Shown one piece after another: positions 43,115 through 50,915 of a stretch of DNA of 64,000 nucleotides. The stretch is from Ga0077560 sp046330435. Its GTDB lineage: Bacteria; Actinomycetota; Thermoleophilia; Miltoncostaeales; Miltoncostaeaceae. The position numbers and the translations under genes were made by a program. Position 1 is the stretch's first letter. Each line of letters opens with the position of its first letter. The stretch covers positions 62,001 through 126,000 of the forward strand of contig JAXLST010000006.1 in NCBI GenBank assembly GCA_046330435.1. The letters run 5' to 3'. Under the pieces are notes generated by a model. It had not been told where the DNA came from and did not search any database. It saw nothing but the letters and a program-made list of their open reading frames with translations.

Positions 43115-43729
43115 TCACCCCCGCATGTACGGGTCGATGTAGATGTCGTCGACGAGCATGTCGGAGCCGCCAGCGGCGGACTCGAAGATGAGCTGCGCGT
43201 TCAGGGTCCCGCCGCCCTGCCACAGCGGCATGCTCGCGCCGAGCGGGAGGACCGCGGTGGGGCTCCAGGACGTCGCCGACCAGGCGTCCACCCAGCCCAG
43301 CGTGTTGGTCTGCAGGGCGCCCGAGGAGTTGTAGAAGCGCACCTTGTAGGTGATGCCGCCCCAGGTGCCGTTGCTGTTCTTCTTGGTGAAGAAGCGGAAC
43401 GTCGGGTTCTCGTAGCCCACGCAGAACCAGGGCGAGACGGCGCTGCCGCCGGCCTTGATGTTGAGGCTGTAGGCGTGCGTGGAGCCGCCGACCTTCCAGG
43501 GCTCGTTGCCGGAGACGCGCGTGGCGTTCGAGAGGGTCCAGCCGGACGTGCCGGACTCGAACGACGCGCCGGACAGCAGCGAGTACTGGGAGAGGTCCGC
43601 CCAGCCCCTGAAGATCTGGGACGTCGCGGTGGTGGGGCATGCCGCGGACGCCACGGCGGGCACCGCCAGGGCGGCCGCGACGACGGCCAGCGCCGTTCGG
43701 CGGATGCGGGTCGGGACGGGGAACGACAT
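43115..43729 (-). CDS. secreted beta-sandwich-like protein, paralogue B, riboswitch-controlled
   Basis: The product is 204 residues from ATG 43729. It has the same design as paralogue A: signal peptide RIRRTALAVVAAALAVPAVASA, then AACPTT, WTLSNATRVSGNEPWKVGG, WFCVGYENPTFRFF, and IDPYMRG at the end. It is richer in Asn, Ser and Thr, which suits an exposed surface. A c-di-GMP-I riboswitch (43785-43870) lies 56 bases upstream of the start, so expression should follow c-di-GMP, as for adhesins and matrix proteins elsewhere. The biochemical role is unknown. Confidence 0.8.
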   Translation of the reverse strand: MSFPVPTRIRRTALAVVAAALAVPAVASAACPTTATSQIFRGWADLSQYSLLSGASFESGTSGWTLSNATRVSGNEPWKVGGSTHAYSLNIKAGGSAVSPWFCVGYENPTFRFFTKKNSNGTWGGITYKVRFYNSSGALQTNTLGWVDAWSATSWSPTAVLPLGASMPLWQGGGTLNAQLIFESAAGGSDMLVDDIYIDPYMRG

Positions 43730-43784
43730 GTCGGTGGTGACCTCCGGGACGGGTGCCGCGGATGCGGCGGGGCTCGGATGTCGG

Positions 43785-43870
43785 CGGCCGGGCGGTCTCG
43801 GGGAGATCCCTGGCTTTGCGTCACCGCCTCGCGACGGCTTTGCCTTTGGCGACACCCTGGGTATCGCCCC
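43785..43870 (-). promoter_or_regulatory. c-di-GMP-I (GEMM) type riboswitch ahead of paralogue B
   Basis: On the minus strand it repeats the core of the first riboswitch almost base for base: CCAAAGGCAAAGCC, CCGTC-GCGA-GGCGG, TGACGCAAAGCCAGGG, then GATCTC-CCC-GAGACC and GCCCGGCCGCCG. The flanks and the second hairpin differ between the two copies while base pairing is kept, which supports a structured RNA. Confidence 0.85.
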
Positions 43871-43925
43871 GGGGCCCCGGGCCCGTGAGGGTCCCCGAGA
43901 TTCCTCTATGCGGCCCGTCGTCGGC

Positions 43926-43931
43926 TACGGT
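43926..43931 (+). promoter_or_regulatory. -10 box TACGGT of metF
   Basis: The box ends eight bases before GTG 43940 with no ribosome binding site, suggesting a leaderless transcript. Confidence 0.45.
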
Positions 43932-43939
43932 TGCCGGCC

Positions 43940-44791
43940 GTGACACGTATCGCCGACCTCCTCGCCGCCGGCCCCACCCGCTCCCTGGAGTTCTTCCCTC
44001 CGCGGACGGAGGAGGCCGAGCTCCAGCTGCGCGCCGCCCTGGCCGAGCTGGGCGACCTGGACCTGTCCTTCGCGTCCGTGACCTACGGCGCGCTGGGGTC
44101 CACCCGCAGCCGCACCCGCGACCTCGTGGTGCAGCTCAACGCCGAGCACCCGTACCCCACGATGGCCCACCTCACCTGCGTGGGGCACACGCGCGCGCAG
44201 CTGCAGCGCCTGCTGGACGACTACGCCGCCTCCGGGGTGGAGAACATCCTGGCCCTGGGCGGCGACCCGCCGGAGAACGGCGACGACGCCGGCGACTTCG
44301 CGTACGCGTCGGAGCTGGTGGAGCTCATCGCCGACCACCCGGCGGACTTCTGCGTGGGCGTCGCCGCGCACCCGGAGGTGCACCCGCGGTCCCGCGACCG
44401 CGCCAGCGACCGGCGGCACCTCGCCGCGAAGCTCCGCGACGCGGACTTCGCGCTCACCCAGTTCTTCTTCGACGCCGCCGAGTACGAGCGGCTGGTGGAG
44501 GAGCTCGCCGCCCTGGGGAACACCAAGCCGGTGGTGCCCGGCGTGATGCCGTTCGTGACCGTCGCCGGCCTCCGGCGCATGTCGGCCATGAACGGCACGG
44601 CGATCCCGGAGGGGCTGGAACGGCGCCTGGAGGGCGTCGCCGACGCCGACGTCCCGGAGGTCGGCATGGAGGTGGCGACGGAGCTGTGCGAGCGGTTGCT
44701 GGCCGCCGGCGCCCCGGGCGTGCACCTCTACACGCTCAACCGCTCCGGGTCGGTGCGGCGCATCTGGGAGGCGCTGGGCCCGGTCAGGTGA
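43940..44791 (+). CDS. metF: 5,10-methylenetetrahydrofolate reductase
   Basis: The product is 283 residues. The family signature SLEFFPPRTEEAE gives the catalytic Glu near residue 18, followed by FASVTYGALGSTR, MAHLTCVGHT, NILALGGDPPE (FAD site) and FALTQFFFDAAEY. MetF reduces methylenetetrahydrofolate to methyltetrahydrofolate with NAD(P)H for methionine synthesis. It starts at GTG 43940; an upstream TTG (43931) falls within the -10 box and is less likely. It converges with the minus-strand ATPase-domain gene, overlapping by 8 bases. metZ lies 3 kb downstream. Confidence 0.93.
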   Translation: MTRIADLLAAGPTRSLEFFPPRTEEAELQLRAALAELGDLDLSFASVTYGALGSTRSRTRDLVVQLNAEHPYPTMAHLTCVGHTRAQLQRLLDDYAASGVENILALGGDPPENGDDAGDFAYASELVELIADHPADFCVGVAAHPEVHPRSRDRASDRRHLAAKLRDADFALTQFFFDAAEYERLVEELAALGNTKPVVPGVMPFVTVAGLRRMSAMNGTAIPEGLERRLEGVADADVPEVGMEVATELCERLLAAGAPGVHLYTLNRSGSVRRIWEALGPVR

Positions 44792-45497
44792 CGGCGCCGG
44801 GCAGGCGCAGCGTCACGCTCGCGCCGCCCCACGGGCCCACCCCCACCGCCAGCTCTCCGCCGGCCGCGGCGACCCGCCCCGCCGCGCCCTGGAGCCCCGC
44901 CGTGCGGCGGGCGTCGACCTCCACGACCCCCGCGGCGGCGCTGTCGCCCCGGGAGTCGCCCCCGTCGCTGACCACCACCGTCAGGTCGTCGCCGTCGGGC
45001 TGGAACGCCAGCCGCAGCGCCCCGCCGTCGGGCGTGCCGTGCGTCACCGCGTCGCGCACCACGCGGCCCAGCGCGTCCACCAGCGCCCCGGCCGCCGAGG
45101 AGGAGACGCGCACCCCGTCGGGGGCGGTGACGTCCACCTTCACCACGACCCCGCGGCGGGCGGCCGCGCGGGCCGCGTCGGCGCGGGCCGCGACGGCGAC
45201 GGCCTCCAGCGGCAGGTCGCGCGGCACCGCGGCGTCCCCGTCCAGCCACGCTTCCAGGTCACCCAGGGCGGGGGCGGCGTCGCCCCCCGAGGACAGCGCG
45301 GCGGTGACCGCCGCGGCCGCCGCCGCGACCCCGTCCCCGGCCACGTGACCGGCGAGGCCCTCCAGGGAGGCGGCGGCATCGGCCGCCCACGTCAGGTCCC
45401 CGGGCCCCGGGCCGCCGGCGAGCGTCGCCCGGATCGCCGCCGCGACGCGCAGCGCCTGGCCGCGCGCCAGCGCCGCGATCACCGCATCGTGGTCCAC
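44784..45497 (-). CDS. histidine-kinase-like ATPase domain protein
   Basis: The product is 237 residues from GTG 45497, behind GGGAGGGGG. The N-terminal 110 residues are helical and Ala-rich, possibly a degenerate histidine phosphotransfer or dimerisation module. The C-terminal part is an HATPase_c fold: N box ALGRVVRDAVTHG (near 148), DLTVVVSDGGDSRGD (G1-like box near 175) and GLQGAAGRVAAAGGELAV (G2 region). The order recalls CheA-type kinases, yet no conserved His box is visible. It may be a non-catalytic ATP-binding regulator. It is divergent from the thioesterase gene. Confidence 0.7.
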   Translation of the reverse strand: MDHDAVIAALARGQALRVAAAIRATLAGGPGPGDLTWAADAAASLEGLAGHVAGDGVAAAAAAVTAALSSGGDAAPALGDLEAWLDGDAAVPRDLPLEAVAVAARADAARAAARRGVVVKVDVTAPDGVRVSSSAAGALVDALGRVVRDAVTHGTPDGGALRLAFQPDGDDLTVVVSDGGDSRGDSAAAGVVEVDARRTAGLQGAAGRVAAAGGELAVGVGPWGGASVTLRLPGAVT

Positions 45498-45561
45498 CGT
45501 GGCATCCCCCTCCCGCACGCGATGCGCAATCATGCCCCGCCGGCGCCGGAAGGGGATGCAC

Positions 45562-45948
45562 ATGCCCAAGATCGAGATCGAGCGGCTCATCGAATGGTCG
45601 GACACCGATGCGTCCGGCCACGTCCACAACGGCATCGCGGGACGCCTGCTGGAGGCCGCCGAGGCGGAGCTGCTGCGCCGCCTGGACCTCATGGACATGC
45701 TGCCCACGATGCCCCGGGTGCGCCTGCTGTTCGAGTTCCGGGAGCGCCTGTGGTTCGGCCAGCGGGTGACGGTGCGCCTGCGCGTGGCCGACCTGGGCCG
45801 CACCTCCCTGACCTGGGCGATGACCGTGACCGGCCCGGAGGGCGGCGTGGCGATCACCGGCGAGGCGGTCGTGGTGCACGCCCCGGGGCCGTCCGCGGAG
45901 CCCTGGCCGCCCGGGGCCCGCGCCGCGCTCGCCCCCGCGTCCGGCTGA
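45562..45948 (+). CDS. hot-dog fold acyl-CoA thioesterase
   Basis: The product is 128 residues from ATG 45562, behind GGAAGGGG. WSDTDASGHVHNGIAG near residue 13 is the 4-hydroxybenzoyl-CoA thioesterase/YbgC active-site block, with the catalytic Asp. LLFEFRERLWFGQRVTVRLRV covers the central sheet. Enzymes of this type cleave thioesters of CoA or carrier proteins in the cytoplasm. The substrate is not deducible here; the gene stands alone. Confidence 0.85.
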   Translation: MPKIEIERLIEWSDTDASGHVHNGIAGRLLEAAEAELLRRLDLMDMLPTMPRVRLLFEFRERLWFGQRVTVRLRVADLGRTSLTWAMTVTGPEGGVAITGEAVVVHAPGPSAEPWPPGARAALAPASG

Positions 45949-46040
45949 GCCCGGCCCGCCCGTGCGTTCAGTGTCGGGTGCCCCCGAGCCGAAGTAGCCT
46001 CGGCCGGCGCCCCACCCGACCGCACCCAGGAGGCTGCACC

Positions 46041-46706
46041 GTGGGCCTGTTCGACGAGCTTCGCAGGGCGATGGACGCGCTCACCCCCGCCGCGATCGAC
46101 GACCCGGTTGAGGGCAGCGCCCGCATCGTGTCCTGCTCGCGCGCCCCGCACGCCGCCACCGCGGGGACGTGCTCCCTGCTGCTGGTCGTGCAGGCGGAGG
46201 GCGTCGAGCCGTTCCAGGTGGAGGTCACCGAGATCGTGCGGGTGGACCGCTGGCCGTCCCCCGGCCAGGTGGTCCCGGTGACGGTGTCGCGGTCCGACCC
46301 GCGGACGCTGCGCGTGGAATGGGACCGGGTGCCGAGCCACCACGACCTGGCGGCCGAGCGCGCCGCCGCGATCGTGGAGTCGATGCGGGCGGGCGGCGCC
46401 GGCATGACCGCCGCCTTCGCGGGCGCGGACGTGCGCGTCGTCGACATGCGGGGCAGCGATGCCGCCGGTCGCGCTGACATGATCCGCGCCATGGAGCAGA
46501 TGACGGGCCAGGACCTGGACGGCGACGGGGCGGTCGGCCCCGCGGCGCCGCGGTCCACGGCCCCCCACGCCGACGGGCCCGGGCCGGAGCTCAGCGAGGG
46601 CATGGTCGCCCAGCTCGAGCGCCTGGCGACGCTCCACCGGGCCGGCGCGCTGAGCGCCGACGAGTACACCGCGGCCAAGCGCCGCGTCATCGACGGGAGC
46701 GACTGA
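46041..46706 (+). CDS. SHOCT-domain protein
   Basis: The product is 221 residues from GTG 46041, behind AGGAGG. Residues about 1-115 form an unknown beta-rich domain (VGLFDELRRAMDAL, then SLLLVVQAEG and WPSPGQVVPVTVSR). A flexible acidic linker with DLDGDGAVGPAA follows, and the C-terminal SHOCT helix pair (LERLATLHRAGALSADEYTAAKRRVI) ends the chain. SHOCT modules are found attached to many envelope and stress proteins. A TAGCCT box lies at 45995. It is followed directly by uppP. Confidence 0.8.
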   Translation: MGLFDELRRAMDALTPAAIDDPVEGSARIVSCSRAPHAATAGTCSLLLVVQAEGVEPFQVEVTEIVRVDRWPSPGQVVPVTVSRSDPRTLRVEWDRVPSHHDLAAERAAAIVESMRAGGAGMTAAFAGADVRVVDMRGSDAAGRADMIRAMEQMTGQDLDGDGAVGPAAPRSTAPHADGPGPELSEGMVAQLERLATLHRAGALSADEYTAAKRRVIDGSD

Positions 46707-46774
46707 TCCTCACCCAGCTCCGCCGACCCCAGGTCGCGATCCCCGCGGCCCTGGCCGTCCTCGGCGTCATCATC

Positions 46775-47635
46775 GTGCTCGCCGCCCTCAAGGCCGGCGA
46801 CACCGCCCTCTCGATCCCCGAGGCCCTGCTGCTCGGCATCGTCGAGGGCCTCACCGAGTTCCTGCCCATCTCCTCGACCGGGCACCTCACGGTCACCAAC
46901 TCGCTGCTGGGCCTCACCGACACCGAGGCCATGAAGGACGCGGCGGACGCGTACGCCATCGCCATCCAGGCGGGCGCGATCCTCGCCGTCGTCGGCATCT
47001 ACCGGCGGCGCATCGGCACGTCCCTCGCGGCGATCGCCGGGCGCGGCCCGGACCCGGTGGCCGGCCGCCGGCTGCTCATCGCCACCATCGTGGCCTTCCT
47101 GCCCGCCGCGATCGCCGGGTTCCTGCTCGGCGACCTCATCAAGGAGCACCTCTTCGGCCCGTGGCCGGTGGTGGGCGCCTGGATCGTGGGCGGCATCGTG
47201 ATCCTGGTGTGGCCGCCGTCGGCGAACCGCCAGGGCCGCGCCCTGGAGGTCATCACCTGGCGCGACGGGCTCATCATCGGCCTGGTCCAGATCCTCGCCC
47301 TGTGGCCCGGCACCAGCCGCAGCCTGGTGGTGATCCTCGCGGCCCTCGCCCTGGGCCTCAGCATCGCCGCCGCCGTGGAGTTCGCGTTCCTGCTGGGCCT
47401 GGTGACCCTCGGCGCGGCGACGCTGTACGAGGCACTGGACAAGGGCAACGTCATCATCGACCAGTTCGGCGTCGCGGCCCCCCTCGTGGGCTTCCTCGCC
47501 GCGTTCGTCTCCGCCGCCGCCGCGGTGGTCTGGATGGTCACCTACGTCCAGCGGCGCGGCCTGGCGATCTTCGGCTGGTACCGCATCGCCATCGCGCTTG
47601 TGGTCGCCGTGCTGGCGATCGCCGGGGCGGTCTGA
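46775..47635 (+). CDS. uppP: undecaprenyl-diphosphatase UppP (BacA)
   Basis: The product is 286 residues with eight membrane helices. Both catalytic blocks are intact: GIVEGLTEFLPISSTGH (near residue 21; Glu, Ser and His) and LWPGTSRSL (near 181). It recycles the lipid carrier of peptidoglycan and other wall polymers by removing a phosphate on the outer face. GTG 46775 has no ribosome binding site. An in-frame CTG at 46703, overlapping the SHOCT stop, would add 24 residues with one more hydrophobic stretch (AIPAALAVLGVIIVLAAL), so an earlier non-standard start is possible. Confidence 0.93.
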   Translation: MLAALKAGDTALSIPEALLLGIVEGLTEFLPISSTGHLTVTNSLLGLTDTEAMKDAADAYAIAIQAGAILAVVGIYRRRIGTSLAAIAGRGPDPVAGRRLLIATIVAFLPAAIAGFLLGDLIKEHLFGPWPVVGAWIVGGIVILVWPPSANRQGRALEVITWRDGLIIGLVQILALWPGTSRSLVVILAALALGLSIAAAVEFAFLLGLVTLGAATLYEALDKGNVIIDQFGVAAPLVGFLAAFVSAAAAVVWMVTYVQRRGLAIFGWYRIAIALVVAVLAIAGAV

Positions 47636-47712
47636 CCCGGGGCCCGCGCGATCTGCCAGTCTTGGGCCTCGCCCCCGGCCGGGGGCGGGGCCCGGCACTG
47701 ACGAGGACACGC

Positions 47713-47904
47713 ATGGCGGACGACACCACACGGCTGCGGTACCGGGTGCTCACCGGCCCCGACGACCGCAGCTTCTGCGAGCGCGTGAGCGCCGCGCTCG
47801 ACGACGGCTACGTGCTGCACGAGGGCCCGGCCCTCACATTCGACGGCTCCCGCGTGATCGTGGCGCAGGCCGTCGTGCTGCCGCCGGAGGACGGGCGGGC
47901 GTGA
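47713..47904 (+). CDS. small DUF1737-type protein
   Basis: The product is 63 residues from ATG 47713. It carries YRVLTGPDDRSFCERVSAALDDGYVLH (in parts, the DUF1737 core of a short beta-hairpin with helix) and ends EDGRA. Its stop overlaps the GTG start of metZ as GTGA, so the two are translationally linked. The family has no known function. A hairpin formed by CCCCCGGCCGGGGG (near 47677-47690) precedes it and can serve as the uppP terminator. Confidence 0.75.
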   Translation: MADDTTRLRYRVLTGPDDRSFCERVSAALDDGYVLHEGPALTFDGSRVIVAQAVVLPPEDGRA

Positions 47905-49112
47905 GCGGCGGACCGGCGCTGCCCGAGGGGGACTGGCGCGAGGACACCCTGGCGGTGCGCGGCGGGACCGTGCGCAGCGGCTTCGCGGAGACCTCCGAGG
48001 GCCTGTTCCTCACCCAGGGGTACGTCTACGAGAACGCCGCCGAGGCGGAGGCGTCCTTCGCCGGCGAGGTGGACCACTACGTCTACAGCCGGTACGGCAA
48101 CCCCACCGTGCGGGCGTTCGAGGAGCGGCTGCGGCTGCTGGAGGGCGCGGAGGACTGCTTCGCCACGGCCAGCGGCATGGCCGCCGTGTTCAACAGCCTC
48201 ATCGCCAGCCTGGAGGCAGGCGACCGGGTGGTGGCGTCCCGGGCGCTGTTCGGCTCGTGCTTCATCATCCTCAACGACCTGCTGCCCCGGTGGGGCATCA
48301 CCACCGACTTCGTGGACGGCCACGACCTGGACCAGTGGCGGGCCGCCCTGTCCACGCCCGCCCGGGCGGTGTTCTTCGAGTCGCCGTCCAACCCGATGCA
48401 GGACCTCATCGACGTGGAGGCGGTGTGCGCCCTGGCCCGCGAGGCCGGCGCCCGCGTGATCGTCGACAACGTGTTCGCGACCCCGCTGCTGCAGAAGCCC
48501 CTGGAGCTCGGCGCCGACGTGGTCGTGTACTCCGCCACCAAGCACATCGACGGCCAGGGCCGGGTGCTGGGCGGGGCGATCCTGGGCCGGAAGGGCTTCG
48601 TGCGCGGCGAGGTGGAGCCGCTCATGCGCCACACCGGGCCGTCCATGAGCCCGTTCAACGCGTGGGTGCTGCTCAAGAGCATGGAGACCCTGCGGCTGCG
48701 GGTGGAGCGCCAGTGCGCGTCAGCCCTGCGCATCGCGGAGTTCCTGGAGGCGCACCCCGCGGTGCGGTCCGTGCGGTACCCGTTCCTGCCGAGCCACCCC
48801 CAGCACGAGCTGGCGCGCCGGCAGATGACCGCGGGCGGCACCGTGGTGACCTTCGCCGTGGACGCCCCGGAGGACCGCGCGAAGGCCGCGGCGTTCGCCG
48901 TGATCGACGCGCTGCGCATCGTCGACATCTCGAACAACCTGGGCGACGCCAAGAGCCTGGTCACCCACCCCTCCACCACGACGCACCGGCGCCTGTCCCC
49001 GGAGGCCCGCGCGGCCGCCGGGATCACCGACGGGGTGATCCGGCTGTCCGTGGGGCTGGAGGACCCGGACGACCTGGTCGAGGACCTCGGCCGGGCGCTC
49101 GCCGGCGGCTGA
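47901..49112 (+). CDS. metZ: O-succinylhomoserine sulfhydrylase type enzyme
   Basis: The product is 403 residues of the Cys/Met metabolism PLP family. YSRYGNPTVRAFEERL near residue 56 gives the phosphate-binding Tyr and Arg, and YSATKHIDGQGRVLGG near 212 gives the PLP lysine. The family-typical SLVTHPSTTTHRRL near 352 and LSVGLEDPDDLVEDL near 379 are intact. Such enzymes make homocysteine from an acylated homoserine and sulfide. MetZ is favoured over cystathionine gamma-synthase by GQGRVLGG and the YVYENAAEAE start. It starts at GTG 47901. Confidence 0.9.
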   Translation: MSGGPALPEGDWREDTLAVRGGTVRSGFAETSEGLFLTQGYVYENAAEAEASFAGEVDHYVYSRYGNPTVRAFEERLRLLEGAEDCFATASGMAAVFNSLIASLEAGDRVVASRALFGSCFIILNDLLPRWGITTDFVDGHDLDQWRAALSTPARAVFFESPSNPMQDLIDVEAVCALAREAGARVIVDNVFATPLLQKPLELGADVVVYSATKHIDGQGRVLGGAILGRKGFVRGEVEPLMRHTGPSMSPFNAWVLLKSMETLRLRVERQCASALRIAEFLEAHPAVRSVRYPFLPSHPQHELARRQMTAGGTVVTFAVDAPEDRAKAAAFAVIDALRIVDISNNLGDAKSLVTHPSTTTHRRLSPEARAAAGITDGVIRLSVGLEDPDDLVEDLGRALAGG

Positions 49113-49132
49113 CCCGGGCGCGGACGGGCGGG

Positions 49133-49138
49133 TAGTCT
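49133..49138 (+). promoter_or_regulatory. -10 box TAGTCT of the secreted protein gene
   Basis: The box ends six bases before GTG 49145, a leaderless arrangement. Confidence 0.45.
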
Positions 49139-49144
49139 CGGGAG

Positions 49145-50083
49145 GTGCGACGCCTCCCCCGCAGCATCGCCGTGGCCGCGGCCGTGGCCGCCGTCGCCGG
49201 CCTGGCCGCCGGCGCGGCACTGGTGGGCCGCGGTGACGACCCGGGCCGCTCCCGGCCCGCCACCACCCCCACCGCGCACACCGCCCCGCGGGTCCCGGAG
49301 CTGCCGCGCGGCGGGCGCAGCATCCTGCCGGAGTTCCGGGTGGTGGCCCACTACGGCGCGCCGCAGGCGGAGGCCCTCGGCATCCTCGGCATCGGCACCC
49401 CCGCGCAGGCCGGCGCCCGGCTGCGCCGCGCCGCGCACGACTACGCCGGCGCCCGCCGCCGGCCGGTGCTGCCCGCGATGGAGCTCATCGCGGTGATCGT
49501 GACCGCCGCCCCGGGCGCGGACGGACGCCACCGCTTCCGCCAGGACCCGGAGGTCATCCGCCGGTACCTGCGGGCCGCGCGCGCCGCCCGGGCCCTGCTG
49601 ATCCTCGACATCCAGCCGGGGCGGGCGGACTTCGTCACCGAGGCCCGGGCCCTCGGGCAGTTCCTCATCGAGCCGGACGTCGGCCTGGCGCTGGACCCGG
49701 AGTGGCGCATGCGCCCCGGCGAGGTCCCCGGGCGGGTCATCGGCCAGGTGGACGCGACCGAGGTGAACGCCGTCGCCAGGTGGCTCTCGGGCCTGGTGCG
49801 CGCCCGGAACCTGCCGGACAAGCTCCTGCTGGTCCACCAGTTCCAGGACGGCATGATCGAGCGGCGCGCGCGGCTGCGTCCCCATCCGGGCGTCGACATG
49901 GTGCTGAACGCCGACGGGTTCGGCACCGCCTCCGCCAAGATCGGCACCTACGGCCGGGTCACCCGCGGGCGGGGCCCGTTCGGCACCGGGTTCAAGCTGT
50001 TCTTCGTCGAGGACTCCGGGCTCATGACCCCCGCCCAGGTGATGCGGCTGCGGCCGGTCCCCGACGTGGTGGTGTACGAGTAG
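49145..50083 (+). CDS. exported protein of unknown function, TIM-barrel-like
   Basis: The product is 312 residues from GTG 49145. An N-terminal membrane/signal helix is followed by a Thr/Pro linker, then conserved-looking blocks HYGAPQAEALGILG, LPAMELIAVIVTA, LLILDIQPGRADF, VGLALDPEWRM and LLVHQFQDGMI. These strand-then-loop units suggest an alpha/beta barrel like those of glycosidases or lipoprotein TIM barrels. No catalytic pair can be assigned with confidence. Followed by the PilZ gene after 57 bases. Confidence 0.65.
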   Translation: MRRLPRSIAVAAAVAAVAGLAAGAALVGRGDDPGRSRPATTPTAHTAPRVPELPRGGRSILPEFRVVAHYGAPQAEALGILGIGTPAQAGARLRRAAHDYAGARRRPVLPAMELIAVIVTAAPGADGRHRFRQDPEVIRRYLRAARAARALLILDIQPGRADFVTEARALGQFLIEPDVGLALDPEWRMRPGEVPGRVIGQVDATEVNAVARWLSGLVRARNLPDKLLLVHQFQDGMIERRARLRPHPGVDMVLNADGFGTASAKIGTYGRVTRGRGPFGTGFKLFFVEDSGLMTPAQVMRLRPVPDVVVYE

Positions 50084-50140
50084 GGGATCCCGCACCGCGC
50101 GGGGTTCAACTCGCGGCGGGATCCGTCGATCCCAGAGTCC

Positions 50141-50824
50141 ATGGACGTCCTGCTCGCGCGCCGCAAGCGCGATGTGCCGCGGTACCTGCCCCAGTCCGAC
50201 GCGCCCGTCGGCGTGGAGGGGCTGTCCGGCGGCCCGGTCACCACCCACGCCACCCGCCACGAGGGCCGGCGCCTGCGCCTGGAGCCGCCGCGCGTGGGCG
50301 GCCAGCCCGTGCCCACCCGGCCCGGGCGGAAGGTGCGGCTGCAGTACCGGCGCCTCAGGGTGCCCTGCGTCGCGACGGGCGTGATCGTGGAGGGCGAGGA
50401 CGACGGCCTGTGGGTCGAGGTGCACACCGTCGAGCGCCTCCAGCGCCGGCTGTGGGCACGCGTGCCGCTGCAGGTGGACGTGGAGGTCGAGGTGCCGGCG
50501 GCGGAGCCGGGCGGCGACCCGGAGTACCTGGCGGGCGTGACCGAGGACATCAGCGCCGGCGGCGCGCTGGTGCGCACCGACGAGGAGCTGGAGCGCGGCT
50601 GGGAGCTGCGCGTGTGGCTCGTGCTGCCCGGCGAGGACGAGGAGCGCGAGTTCCGCGCCCGGGTGGTGCACACCTCCGAGGACGAGCGCGGCGGGGGCCG
50701 GCGCCGCCACCGGGCTGGGGTCGAGTTCCTGGGCGTCGACCACGAGGCCCGGGAGCATCTGGTGCGGTTCACGCTGGCCCGCGAACGGGAGCTGCGGCGC
50801 CGCCAGACCGGCCTGGACCGGTAG
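50141..50824 (+). CDS. PilZ-domain c-di-GMP receptor protein
   Basis: The product is 227 residues. The N-terminal half (about 60-105) resembles the YcgR N-domain. The C-terminal PilZ domain has both binding motifs: the RxxxR motif in RRLWARVPL (near residue 107) and the D/NxSxxG motif in EDISAGGALV (near 143). It would bind a c-di-GMP dimer and act on motility or envelope partners. No flagellar gene is in view. With the two riboswitches and the GGDEF/HD-GYP protein, it is the third type of c-di-GMP component in the window. Confidence 0.9.
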   Translation: MDVLLARRKRDVPRYLPQSDAPVGVEGLSGGPVTTHATRHEGRRLRLEPPRVGGQPVPTRPGRKVRLQYRRLRVPCVATGVIVEGEDDGLWVEVHTVERLQRRLWARVPLQVDVEVEVPAAEPGGDPEYLAGVTEDISAGGALVRTDEELERGWELRVWLVLPGEDEEREFRARVVHTSEDERGGGRRRHRAGVEFLGVDHEAREHLVRFTLARERELRRRQTGLDR

Positions 50825-50900
50825 CGCTCGCCGCGGCGACGTGGCGAAACCCCCATCGGCGATCGGTACGCACCACGATGAGCCGCGGGCGGCGCGGCCC

Positions 50901-50906
50901 TAGGGT
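50901..50906 (+). promoter_or_regulatory. -10 box TAGGGT of the PPDK-like gene
   Basis: The box lies nine bases before ATG 50916, without a ribosome binding site. Confidence 0.4.
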
Positions 50907-50915
50907 GGCGGCACG

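Noticed and set aside
40798..43191. Long plus-strand open frame over the c-di-GMP block
   Set aside because: It runs antisense to the GGDEF/HD-GYP gene and across a riboswitch, with Ser/Arg-rich nonsense composition.
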